Assembly: GCA_044353505.1 (NCBI GenBank)
Contig: JBILBU010000035.1
Location: 1-19,999, forward strand
Length of the DNA: 19,999 bases
Source: Pollutibacter sp044353505
GTDB lineage: Bacteria > Bacteroidota > Bacteroidia > Chitinophagales > Chitinophagaceae
Direction: 5' to 3'
Below are positions 7,667-14,900 of this stretch, piece after piece. How positions within the stretch are numbered: position 1 is the first letter of the stretch; the number at the start of each line of letters is the position of its first letter. A model generated the notes under the pieces. It worked only from the letters and a program-made list of their open reading frames with translations. It had not been told where the DNA came from and made no database searches. A program made the position numbers and the translations under genes.

Positions 7667-10393
7667 ATGAACTTGATGAAGAGGATTTTTTCGCTGTCCA
7701 TTTTACTAGGAATTCTATTTACCTCAAACAGCGTTGTTGCACAAATCGATACCCTTCCTGGGGCTTCCGCAGATCCTGCTCTGATGGCAATTTTCGATGC
7801 AAAATATCCTAGGAAATATACAATCGCAGACATTAAAGTAACAGGAAATGTCGTTTTTGATCCCGCCATTGTTATCTCAGTATCTGGAATGGCTGTAGGC
7901 GATCAAGTTACGATACCAGGCGGTGATCAGTTTGCAAAAGCGATCAGTAAGTTGTGGACGCAAAACATGTTCACCAACATCAATATTTATATCGTAAAGT
8001 TGGAGGGGGATGATATTTGGTTAGAGATCGTTGCAGAAGAACGCCCAATGCTTTCAGACTTTAAGTTTAAAGGTGTAAAAAAGACAGAGGCAGATGAGTT
8101 GAAAGATAAAGTTGGGCTTGTGAAGTCAAGAGTGGTGACCGACAACATGAGGATTTCAGCAAAGGAAAATATCGTTAAGTTTTTTATAGACAAAGGCTAC
8201 CAGGGCGCTGCAGTTGATATCGAAGAGAATCCTGACCCGGCCTCACCGCAAAAAGTTGTTCTTACTTTTAATGTCAAAAAGGGGAATAAGGTCAGAATTT
8301 CAGACATCTATTTCTTTGGGAATGAAGCGGTCTCTTCATTGGCATTGAAAAAGAAAATGAAAGGAACAAAAGAGATGTCAAAGCTGACCTTGTTTCCGGA
8401 TACTGCAATGAGTCCTTATGGAAGCATTCCCAAAGTTGGGCTTAAAGAATTTTTGAGGGACAAGGGATATCTTAAGCCATCAAAAATCAAGGATTATCTC
8501 GATAAGAGCGCAAGGTTCAAACTCTTCGCATCTGCAAAGTTCAAAGAAACAAAGTATGCAGAAGATAAGGAAAGTATTCTGGCCCACTACAATTCTTTGG
8601 GCTATCGTGATGCGGTGATTGAAGCCGATACACAAACCTATAACCTGAAAGGGAAACTTGATGTTTCTCTAAAAATAAACGAAGGAAATAAATACTATTT
8701 TGGAAACACAACCTGGAAGGGAAACACCAAGTATCCTGATAGTATTTTAAATATGTTGTTGGGTATCAAAAAAGGAGAGATCTATAATCTTGAGGTGCTG
8801 AACAAAAAATTAGGTAAGCAGGTTTCTCCTGAAGGTGGTGATATTAGTTCATTGTACATGGATGATGGTTACTTGTTTTTCTCAATAAACCCTACTGAAA
8901 CCTCTGTATACAACGATACGATTGACCATGAAATACGTATACAAGAAGGACCTCAGGCTAGCATTAAGAATGTCAACATCACAGGAAATGACAAAACCAA
9001 GGAACACGTAATTCGTAGGGAGTTAAGGACGGTTCCGGGTGAAAAATTTAGCAGGGCAGACCTTATCCGTTCACAGCGGGAGATCATCAACCTGGGATAT
9101 TTTAACCAAGAAAAATTAGGCATGAATCCAGTTCCTAATCAGGACGACGGAACAGTAGATATCAACTACACCGTGGAAGAAAAATCTGCAGATCAGCTTG
9201 AGCTGAGCGCCGGATGGGGCGGTGGAATTGGACTCACCGGCACATTGGGCGTAACCTTTAATAACTTCTCAATTAAAAATATTCTTAGGAAGACGGCTTG
9301 GGACCCCTTGCCAACAGGCGATGGTCAAAAATTAAGCTTGCGCTTTCAGTCTAACGGTAGATTCTTCCGCTCATTAAATTTTTCATTCACAGAACCATGG
9401 TTGGGTGGCAAGAAAAGAAACTCATTGTCATTCAATGTATTCAACACCAAATTCACCAACGCCTCTAATCCATATACAGGAAGGTTTGATCGGGCCTACT
9501 CAGATTCCTCATATTTGAGTACATCTGGTGTTACGGTCTCACTGGGCAAGCAGCTGAAATGGCCGGATGACTTCTTTTCTTTCATCACCTCAGTAAGCTT
9601 TGTTCAGTATAAGGCTAGAAACTATTCTATCTTCCCATCTTTCTCTACAGGAGTCTCGAATAACTTCAACGTAAAATTCGGACTACAAAGAACTTCGATC
9701 GATCAACCAATCTTCCCTAGAAGTGGCTCAAATTTCCTTCTCACTGCTGCATTCACTCCACCTTGGTCATTTATCAATGGTGTGAACAAAGCAGATGTGT
9801 TTAAGCTGGTAGAGTATCACAAGTGGCGTTTCAACTCTGAATGGTTTGTGCCTATTGGTAAACCTGCAGGAGAGGAGAAGAACAGGCAGTTTGTAATGCG
9901 TATGGCTGCTAAGTTTGGGTTTATCGGCAAGTACAATAGGGACTTACCCATCTCACCTTTTGAGCGTTTCCAAGTGGGTGACGCCGGACTTACCAATAAT
10001 TTTGGTGTATTGGGATATGATATCATTGCCCATAGGGGGTATCCGGTGTATGAAAAATCTGACCCCACCATTAACCCCGACAGGCAGAACGCAAGTAATT
10101 TCTTTACGATATTTAATAAGTACACGCTTGAAATGCGCTACCCTTTCGTGACCAATCCGAGCAGTACAATATATGGACTTGCTTTTTACGAAGCGGCTAA
10201 TGGTTGGTATTCGTTCAAGGAATGGAATCCTTTTGAGTTGAGGCGTTCGATGGGGTTAGGAGTTAGGTTCTTCCTTCCAATGTTTGGACTTCTTGGGTTT
10301 GATTATGGAATTGGACTCGACAGAATTTCAACAACGGGGAAAATTAAAGATGCTGCCAAGTTTACTTTCATGCTTGGGTTTGAACCAGAATAG
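7667..10393 (+). CDS. bamA: Outer-membrane protein assembly factor BamA
   Basis: A 908-residue Omp85 protein, the core of the BAM complex that folds barrels into the outer membrane. Order: signal peptide (to about residue 26, '...NSVVAQ'), POTRA repeats over about 40-480 (openings such as 'YTIADIKVTGNVVFD', 'MLSDFKFKGVKKTEA', 'VRISDIYFFGNEAVSS', 'ASIKNVNITGNDKTKEH'), and a C-terminal 16-strand-type barrel. The loop-6 motif is 'AHRGYPV' with Arg790-Gly791, equivalent to VRGF. POTRA 3 seems enlarged, as in other Bacteroidota BamA. The start is the ATG at 7667; a second in-frame ATG at 7676 is almost as good. It is longer than E. coli BamA. It precedes two Skp-like chaperone genes, a conserved arrangement. 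Confidence 0.94.
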   Translation: MNLMKRIFSLSILLGILFTSNSVVAQIDTLPGASADPALMAIFDAKYPRKYTIADIKVTGNVVFDPAIVISVSGMAVGDQVTIPGGDQFAKAISKLWTQNMFTNINIYIVKLEGDDIWLEIVAEERPMLSDFKFKGVKKTEADELKDKVGLVKSRVVTDNMRISAKENIVKFFIDKGYQGAAVDIEENPDPASPQKVVLTFNVKKGNKVRISDIYFFGNEAVSSLALKKKMKGTKEMSKLTLFPDTAMSPYGSIPKVGLKEFLRDKGYLKPSKIKDYLDKSARFKLFASAKFKETKYAEDKESILAHYNSLGYRDAVIEADTQTYNLKGKLDVSLKINEGNKYYFGNTTWKGNTKYPDSILNMLLGIKKGEIYNLEVLNKKLGKQVSPEGGDISSLYMDDGYLFFSINPTETSVYNDTIDHEIRIQEGPQASIKNVNITGNDKTKEHVIRRELRTVPGEKFSRADLIRSQREIINLGYFNQEKLGMNPVPNQDDGTVDINYTVEEKSADQLELSAGWGGGIGLTGTLGVTFNNFSIKNILRKTAWDPLPTGDGQKLSLRFQSNGRFFRSLNFSFTEPWLGGKKRNSLSFNVFNTKFTNASNPYTGRFDRAYSDSSYLSTSGVTVSLGKQLKWPDDFFSFITSVSFVQYKARNYSIFPSFSTGVSNNFNVKFGLQRTSIDQPIFPRSGSNFLLTAAFTPPWSFINGVNKADVFKLVEYHKWRFNSEWFVPIGKPAGEEKNRQFVMRMAAKFGFIGKYNRDLPISPFERFQVGDAGLTNNFGVLGYDIIAHRGYPVYEKSDPTINPDRQNASNFFTIFNKYTLEMRYPFVTNPSSTIYGLAFYEAANGWYSFKEWNPFELRRSMGLGVRFFLPMFGLLGFDYGIGLDRISTTGKIKDAAKFTFMLGFEPE

Positions 10394-10486
10394 GAAACAA
10401 GAGGTATCGTGAACTTATAGATAGGTAGAAAAAATAATTTTATACATTCCTAACGCTCACAACAAGAGCGCTCAATATTTATAGAT

Positions 10487-10996
10487 ATGAAAAAGTTTAT
10501 TTTTCTTTTTGCCTTTGTTGTTCTAGCCAACCAAGTAGAAGCCCAGCGTTATGCAGTGATTGATACAAGATATATTCTTGGGAAGCTCCCCGCTTATGCA
10601 GAAGCACAGAAAAAGCTTGATGCATTCAGCGTTCAGTGGCAATCTGAAATTGATGAAAAACAGGCTGTATTGGATCAGTTGTATAGAAATTTTGAGTCGG
10701 AGCGGGTCATGTTAAGCGAGGAGTTGCTTAAAAAACGAGAAGATGAGTTGTTCAACAAAGAAAAAGAGCTAAGGGATTTGCAAAAAAAGCGCTTTGGATT
10801 TGAAGGTGATCTGTTTAAGAGACGCCAAGAACTGGTGAAACCTATACAAGACAGGGTATATAATGCAGTTCAGAAGCTGGCAGTCAACCGCCAATACGAC
10901 CTAATCCTAGATAAAAGTGAAGGAATTACCATTATCTTTGCGGACCCTAAACTCGACAAAAGCGACGATGTCCTAAAAGAGTTATCGGGGAAATAA
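10487..10996 (+). CDS. OmpH/Skp family periplasmic chaperone (first copy)
   Basis: A 169-residue protein with a signal peptide (1-19, ending 'NQVEAQ') and the Skp/OmpH fold. Strand 'YAVIDTRYILGKLPAYAEAQKKLD' leads into a long charged coiled-coil hairpin (about 40-125), and the chain returns to strand 'YDLILDKSEGITIIFADP'. Skp holds unfolded outer-membrane proteins in the periplasm and passes them to BAM. It lies 93 nt downstream of bamA. That gap has a small stem, CGCTC/GAGCG at 10454-10470, without a T tract, so cotranscription with bamA is likely. It is paired with a second homologue 41 nt downstream, as in P. gingivalis. Confidence 0.9.
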   Translation: MKKFIFLFAFVVLANQVEAQRYAVIDTRYILGKLPAYAEAQKKLDAFSVQWQSEIDEKQAVLDQLYRNFESERVMLSEELLKKREDELFNKEKELRDLQKKRFGFEGDLFKRRQELVKPIQDRVYNAVQKLAVNRQYDLILDKSEGITIIFADPKLDKSDDVLKELSGK

Positions 10997-11037
10997 AAAA
11001 AGCATATTTTCGAATCACATAAAACAATCAAATAGCA

Positions 11038-11568
11038 ATGAGAAAATTTTTAACAATGGGCTTGGTGGCGATTGCATTAGTAGCATTCAATCCTTCCCTT
11101 AACGCGCAAATCAAGACAGGAGTAATCAGTATCGACGAGGTTGTTCAATTACTCCCTGAGTACAAGAAAGCAGTTGCTGAAATGTCGCAATTTGACAGTG
11201 CACTTCAGATCAATTACACTGAAACATTAAAAGAACTTAACCGCCAAGACAGCATATTTAAAGCAGATTCTACAAAGATGTCTGCAGCAATAAAAACTGC
11301 AAACAGAGAAAAGCAAAGAAAACTTTTTGCTGAACTTCAAGGTTTTGAGCAAGGATATCAGCAGCAAATGCAACAGAAGCAGGAAGAGCTTATGGCGCCA
11401 GTAGCCCAAAGGGCGAACCAGCTGATTGCTGAGGTTGCCAAGGCAAATGGATTCACTCATGTATTTAGAAAAGAGGCTTTGGTTGTTTCTCCGGATACGG
11501 ATGATCTACTACCTCTGGTAAAGAAAAAAATTGATGCAGGAGCAGTCGCGAAACCAGCAGCAAAATAA
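11038..11568 (+). CDS. OmpH/Skp family periplasmic chaperone (second copy)
   Basis: A 176-residue protein with a signal peptide (1-23, ending 'NPSLNAQ') and the Skp pattern: 'IKTGVISIDEVVQLLPEYKKAVAEM', a long Gln- and Glu-rich coiled coil (about 45-125, including repeated 'QQ' pairs), then 'NGFTHVFRKEALVVSPDTDDLLPLV'. It is diverged from the first copy but has the same architecture, so the pair probably arose by an old duplication. It ends 'AGAVAKPAAK'. A strong intrinsic terminator begins 8 nt after the stop, so it is probably the last gene of the bamA transcript. Confidence 0.9.
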   Translation: MRKFLTMGLVAIALVAFNPSLNAQIKTGVISIDEVVQLLPEYKKAVAEMSQFDSALQINYTETLKELNRQDSIFKADSTKMSAAIKTANREKQRKLFAELQGFEQGYQQQMQQKQEELMAPVAQRANQLIAEVAKANGFTHVFRKEALVVSPDTDDLLPLVKKKIDAGAVAKPAAK

Positions 11569-11575
11569 ATTAACT

Positions 11576-11604
11576 GACCGAAACAATTGTTTCGGTCTTT
11601 TTTT
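11576..11604 (+). terminator. Intrinsic terminator after the ompH pair
   Basis: A perfect 22-bp palindrome at 11576-11597 (stem GACCGAAAC/GTTTCGGTC with loop AATT) is followed by seven T at 11598-11604. It is a textbook Rho-independent terminator. It ends 3 nt before the murI start codon. Confidence 0.92.
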
Positions 11605-11607
11605 ATC

Positions 11608-12432
11608 ATGCAATACAAGCACCCGATAGGGGTTTTTGATTCAGGATTAGGCGGACTAACAGTCTTAAAAGAGATTGTTGGTGCAATGCCGAAGTATGAT
11701 TATATCTATTTGGGAGATAGTGCAAGAGCCCCGTATGGCCCACGCTCCTTTGAAACGGTCTATCAATACACACTTGAAGCTGTCAATTGGCTTTTTAGCC
11801 AGGGTTGCCCACTTGTGATTCTTGCCTGCAACACTTCCTCAGCAAAAGCCTTGAGAACCATTCAGCAAAAAGACCTGGCTGGCATAGATTCAACAAAACG
11901 GGTATTGGGCGTGATTAGGCCCACCACAGAGGTGATAGGAGATTATACCGAAACTGGCCATATCGGAATACTCGGAACTAAGGGCACAGTAGATTCTGGT
12001 TCCTACGTGATAGAAATTGGTAAGGCCTTTCCTGAGGTTCAGGTGTATCAACAAGCTTGTCCGGCTTGGGTCCCATTGGTTGAATCAGGGGAATACCTGA
12101 CAGATAGGGCAGACTCCATTATTCAGGACTGCATCGATAAATTAATATCACAGTCTGATTTGATTGATACCATACTGCTTGCCTGCACCCATTATCCATT
12201 GCTTGCGCCCAAAATAAAGGCCCACTTGCCCAATAGGATATCGGTAGTTTCACAAGGTGATATCGTAGCAGGAAGCCTAGGCGCCTATCTTGGCCGTCAT
12301 CCTGAGATGGAAAGTCGGCTCACTCAAGGGGGCTCCATTTCATTCTACTCAACAGGAGATACAATCGCTTTTAACAAAGGAGCTTCGGTTTTTTGGGGAC
12401 AAGAAGTAGATGCAGAAACCGCAGTGTTATAA
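11608..12432 (+). CDS. murI: Glutamate racemase
   Basis: A 274-residue cytosolic racemase that makes D-glutamate for peptidoglycan. The N-terminal 'IGVFDSGLGGLTVLKEI' carries Asp11. The first catalytic Cys is Cys74 in 'LACNTSSA', and the second is Cys193 in 'LLACTHYPLL' with His195. Both thiols of the two-base mechanism are therefore present. Length is normal. The ATG at 11608 is chosen because it begins the conserved block about 6 residues upstream; the in-frame TTG at 11587 falls within the terminator stem. There is almost no space for a separate promoter between terminator and gene, so expression may depend on read-through or on a promoter overlapping the ompH gene. Confidence 0.95.
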   Translation: MQYKHPIGVFDSGLGGLTVLKEIVGAMPKYDYIYLGDSARAPYGPRSFETVYQYTLEAVNWLFSQGCPLVILACNTSSAKALRTIQQKDLAGIDSTKRVLGVIRPTTEVIGDYTETGHIGILGTKGTVDSGSYVIEIGKAFPEVQVYQQACPAWVPLVESGEYLTDRADSIIQDCIDKLISQSDLIDTILLACTHYPLLAPKIKAHLPNRISVVSQGDIVAGSLGAYLGRHPEMESRLTQGGSISFYSTGDTIAFNKGASVFWGQEVDAETAVL

Positions 12433-12467
12433 AGGACTAATTCTTCGAAACTTAGCCTAATCCCATA

Positions 12468-12498
12468 TTTGATTTCTATCCAAAAAACACTACCTTTG
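12468..12498 (+). promoter_or_regulatory. rpmH promoter
   Basis: TTTG at 12468-12471, a 19-nt spacer, then TACCTTTG at 12491-12498. Both boxes and the spacing fit the Bacteroidota housekeeping consensus exactly. Transcription would start near 12503-12506, leaving a leader of about 100 nt before rpmH. Confidence 0.82.
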
Positions 12499-12504
12499 CC
12501 GTCC

Positions 12505-12602
12505 TTTCACAATTTCTCGGGTGTGGTGACCCGTGAACGAATTGGACAGAATAGGTCGCTTCTCCGACCATTGTTTCAACACAAAAAGGAAAAAAAAGAA
12601 TT
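12505..12602 (+). promoter_or_regulatory. Structured 5' leader of rpmH
   Basis: Two small stem-loops are visible: CGGGT/ACCCG at 12518-12533 with loop GTGGTG, and GGTCG/CGACC at 12554-12569 with loop CTTCTC. A purine-rich, A-rich stretch follows up to the ATG. Such a leader before a ribosomal-protein gene could serve translational control, but no known leader family is recognised. Confidence 0.5.
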
Positions 12603-12758
12603 ATGAAACGTACATTTCAACCCCATCGCAGACGTAGAAAGTCTGTACACGGATTTCGCAAACGAATGGAATCAGCAAACGGCCGTGCCGTATTGGCCAG
12701 CAGAAGGAAAAAAGGCCGCAAGAAATTGTCGGTATCTGACGAAAGCAGACTTAAGTAA
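12603..12758 (+). CDS. rpmH: 50S ribosomal protein L34
   Basis: A 51-residue, very basic protein. It starts 'MKRTFQPHRRRRK', continues 'HGFRKRMESANGRAVLASRR' and then 'KKGRKKLSVS', which is the L34 pattern along its whole length, with a short extra tail 'DESRLK'. L34 is a small structural protein of the large ribosomal subunit. The gene has its own strong promoter and structured leader, and is followed by a terminator at 12789, so it can be transcribed alone. rnpA follows on the same strand, as in most bacteria. Confidence 0.96.
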   Translation: MKRTFQPHRRRRKSVHGFRKRMESANGRAVLASRRKKGRKKLSVSDESRLK

Positions 12759-12788
12759 GCAGATTATTCTTCTATTTAATATCATTGT

Positions 12789-12818
12789 AGCTCCGGATTA
12801 TTATCTGGGGCTATTTTT
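12789..12818 (+). terminator. Intrinsic terminator after rpmH
   Basis: A 10-bp stem (AGCTCCGGAT at 12789-12798 with ATCTGGGGCT at 12803-12812, two G-T wobbles) with loop TATT, followed by A and five T. It lies 30 nt after the rpmH stop and separates rpmH from rnpA. Confidence 0.82.
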
Positions 12819-12883
12819 GTAATAGAAATGTGTGAGATAGTGTAAATGATCCGTGATGGTTTTCCAGTCTGTGCAGTGTAACA

Positions 12884-12916
12884 TTTGGTAACAAATCCAA
12901 TCTCACCTTAACTTTA
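12884..12916 (+). promoter_or_regulatory. Candidate rnpA promoter
   Basis: TTTG at 12884-12887, a 21-nt spacer, then TAACTTTA at 12909-12916, one base from TAnnTTTG. Transcription would start near 12921-12924, about 13-16 nt before the TTG start of rnpA. It fits the terminator placed between rpmH and rnpA. Confidence 0.55.
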
Positions 12917-12936
12917 TCATCTAAATCCTCCCAACA

Positions 12937-13338
12937 TTGCCACTAGCTCAGTCCCTTTCTAAAAAAGAACGTTTAAAAAGCTACCAAAAGATTCGGCAGC
13001 TTTTTGAAAAGGGAGAGCGATTTCGGCAGCCTCCTTTGTTGGTGTATTATGTTATATCAAAGGAAGCCTCAGATGAAAAGGTTGGCGACCCCCTTCAAAT
13101 GGGAGTTTCAGTAGGCGCAAGGAGCTTTAAAAAAGCAGTAGACCGGAACCTGCTGAAACGGAGAATAAGGGAAGCATACAGAAAACAGAAACAAGACCTG
13201 AGGGAAATGCTGTTGGCAAAAGGGTTATCTATGGGAGTATTTTTTGTTTTTACCAATACGTCCATCAGTGAATATGCAGAAATAGAACTCGCTATGAAAT
13301 CCGCCCTAAAAAAACTCTGTTCTATAAATTCAAACTGA
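12937..13338 (+). CDS. rnpA: Ribonuclease P protein component
   Basis: A 133-residue basic protein that assists the RNase P RNA in 5' maturation of tRNAs. Features: N-terminal 'LSKKERLKSYQKIRQLFEKGERF', central strand 'MGVSVGARSFKKAVDRNLLKRRIREAYR' carrying the RNR-type signature ('DRNLLKRRIRE'), and a C-terminal strand 'GVFFVFTNTS'. It starts at TTG 12937; the first internal ATG lies well inside the fold, so no ATG start is possible. The usual neighbour yidD is not next to it but is on the minus strand at 14537. tadA follows 51 nt downstream. Confidence 0.93.
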   Translation: MPLAQSLSKKERLKSYQKIRQLFEKGERFRQPPLLVYYVISKEASDEKVGDPLQMGVSVGARSFKKAVDRNLLKRRIREAYRKQKQDLREMLLAKGLSMGVFFVFTNTSISEYAEIELAMKSALKKLCSINSN

Positions 13339-13389
13339 CTGCATCTGCATCAACAAATAAACAACTAAACCTCTCTCAACCTTACCCTC

Positions 13390-13827
13390 ATGACAGATGA
13401 ATATTTTATGAAAATGGCCCTTCGTGAGGCAGAAAGGGCATATGAAGAAGGGGAAGTGCCAGTAGGCGCGGTAGTTGTAATGAATCAAAAGATTATCTCT
13501 CGGGGATATAACATGGTTGAAAAGCTAAACGACCCAACAGCCCACGCTGAAATTATAGCCCTGACTTCAGCATTTAATCTGCTAGGGTCCAAATATCTTC
13601 CAGACGCAACCCTTTATTCCACAGTTGAACCCTGTCTTATGTGTGCCGGGGCTCTTTATTGGAGTAAAGTTGGTCGGATTATTTGGGGAGCATCAGATAT
13701 TAAAAATGGTCATCAAGTGTATACAAACGATAGAAACCCCTTTCATCCTAAGGCTCAGGTGCTTACGGGGCTTTTAGCAGAGGAAGCCAGTGAATTGATG
13801 AAGGCTTTTTTTAAGGCGAAAAGATAG
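13390..13827 (+). CDS. tadA: tRNA adenosine(34) deaminase
   Basis: A 145-residue zinc deaminase that converts A34 to inosine in the tRNA-Arg(ACG) anticodon. The zinc and proton-shuttle motif 'HAE' is His52-Glu54, and the second motif 'PCLMC' gives Cys82 and Cys85. The stretch 'EGEVPVGAVVV' and the 'NDPTAHAEIIAL' context are typical of TadA rather than of cytidine or guanine deaminases. Length is normal. The start is the ATG at 13390, preceded by a CTCTCAAC motif at 13373-13380. It may be cotranscribed with rnpA. Confidence 0.9.
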   Translation: MTDEYFMKMALREAERAYEEGEVPVGAVVVMNQKIISRGYNMVEKLNDPTAHAEIIALTSAFNLLGSKYLPDATLYSTVEPCLMCAGALYWSKVGRIIWGASDIKNGHQVYTNDRNPFHPKAQVLTGLLAEEASELMKAFFKAKR

Positions 13828-13919
13828 TTTTCTTGATATTTGCGTCATTTTTTGTTTGCCATTAGAGCACTTCTTTGAAAATTACCAAACACTAAGCCCC
13901 AAACTCTCAACTCTTAAAG

Positions 13920-13927
13920 TATATTTG
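13920..13927 (+). promoter_or_regulatory. Candidate -7 element for sodA
   Basis: TATATTTG is an exact match to TAnnTTTG, ending 19 nt before the sodA ATG. No TTTG stands at the expected upstream position. A CTCTCAAC motif at 13904-13911 lies 8 nt upstream of the element. Confidence 0.6.
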
Positions 13928-13946
13928 CCAAAAAACCAAACGAACT

Positions 13947-14552
13947 ATGCCATTTACACTACCCGCACTACCATACGCACATGATGCACTTGAGCCCCAT
14001 ATTGATACACTGACAATGCAGATTCATCATGGCAAGCATCACCAAGCATATATTGACAACCTAAACAAAGCACTTGCCGGCACACCGAACGAGGGGAAGT
14101 CGATCGAAGAGCTTGTAGCTGCTGCTGGATATATCTCTCCTGCTGTACGTAACAATGGCGGTGGACATTGGAACCATACCTTTTTCTGGGAAAGTCTTGC
14201 TCCCAATGCAGGTGGATTGCCTGAAGGCGCCCTTGGCGCTGCAATAGATGCTTCCTTTGGATCATTTGATGCGTTTAGAGAGAAATTCAACAACGCAGGC
14301 TTGACCCGTTTCGGAAGTGGGTGGGCTTGGTTGATTATAAAAGACGGCGCATTAGAAATATGCTCAACGCCCAACCAAGATAATCCACTGATGGACGTTG
14401 CCGAAACAAAAGGCACACCAATCCTTGGTGCTGATGTTTGGGAACATGCCTATTACCTGAAATATCAGAATAGAAGGGCAGATTACCTTACTTCTTTTTG
14501 GTCTGTTGTAAACTGGAAAAAAATAGCTGAACGTTTTCAAGCAGGATCATAG
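13947..14552 (+). CDS. sodA: Superoxide dismutase, Mn-type
   Basis: A 201-residue Fe/Mn-family enzyme that dismutates superoxide in the cytosol (no signal peptide). The metal ligands are His27 ('QIHHGKHH'), His77 ('HWNHTFFW'), Asp163 and His167 ('DVWEHAYYLKYQNRR'). Metal preference reads as Mn: the outer-sphere Gln is at 144 ('STPNQDNPL'), and Gly73 stands where iron enzymes carry Gln. Cambialistic use of Fe cannot be excluded from sequence. The 3' end overlaps the end of minus-strand yidD by 16 bp (14537-14552). Confidence 0.93.
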   Translation: MPFTLPALPYAHDALEPHIDTLTMQIHHGKHHQAYIDNLNKALAGTPNEGKSIEELVAAAGYISPAVRNNGGGHWNHTFFWESLAPNAGGLPEGALGAAIDASFGSFDAFREKFNNAGLTRFGSGWAWLIIKDGALEICSTPNQDNPLMDVAETKGTPILGADVWEHAYYLKYQNRRADYLTSFWSVVNWKKIAERFQAGS

Positions 14553-14776
14553 CCGCTACCGCCCCAGGGGTGGCAGCTCGAAATTCTTTTAAGGGCCTTT
14601 CCAAGGCCCTTAAATATTCCATACTTTCTTAAGGCGTCCATGGCATATCTGGAGCAGGTGGGCGTATACCGGCACCTCGGCCCTATCCATGGTGAAATCA
14701 CCAGTCGATAGATCTTTATCAGCAAAATAAATGGGGAGATAACCAATGTTCTCCAGGTGATTTTAAGCGAACTCAT
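14537..14776 (-). CDS. yidD: Membrane protein insertion efficiency factor YidD
   Basis: A 79-residue protein with an N-terminal amphipathic or membrane-associated helix ('LVISPFILLIKIYRLVISPWIG') and the YidD core 'CRYTPTCSRYAMDALRKYGIFKG', ending 'CHPWGGSGYDPA'. The conserved cysteines and the 'CHPWGG.GYDP' tail are intact. YidD aids YidC and Sec insertion of inner-membrane proteins. The start is taken at the Met encoded by 14774-14776; an upstream in-frame Met at 14809 would add 11 residues not typical of the family. Unlike the common rpmH-rnpA-yidD-yidC order, it is on the opposite strand and convergent with sodA. A TAGCTTTA on the minus strand, 9 nt before the ATG, could be its -7 box. 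Confidence 0.9.
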   Translation of the reverse strand: MSSLKITWRTLVISPFILLIKIYRLVISPWIGPRCRYTPTCSRYAMDALRKYGIFKGLGKALKRISSCHPWGGSGYDPA

Positions 14777-14900
14777 CTGATGTAAAGCTATTAAATCCTG
14801 TCCAAACACCCGAAAAGCAAGAGAATAATACCCCTAATCATTGGTTAAATTGACTTGTTAAAAGCGCCAACTGTATTGAATTTTATCAAAACAGTACAGC

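Noticed and set aside
10454..10470. CGCTC/GAGCG stem between bamA and the first ompH gene
   Set aside because: Only 5 bp with no T tract, so too weak to call a terminator or regulatory RNA.
14039..14416. 125-codon minus-strand frame inside sodA
   Set aside because: It lies entirely opposite the well-supported sodA and resembles no family.
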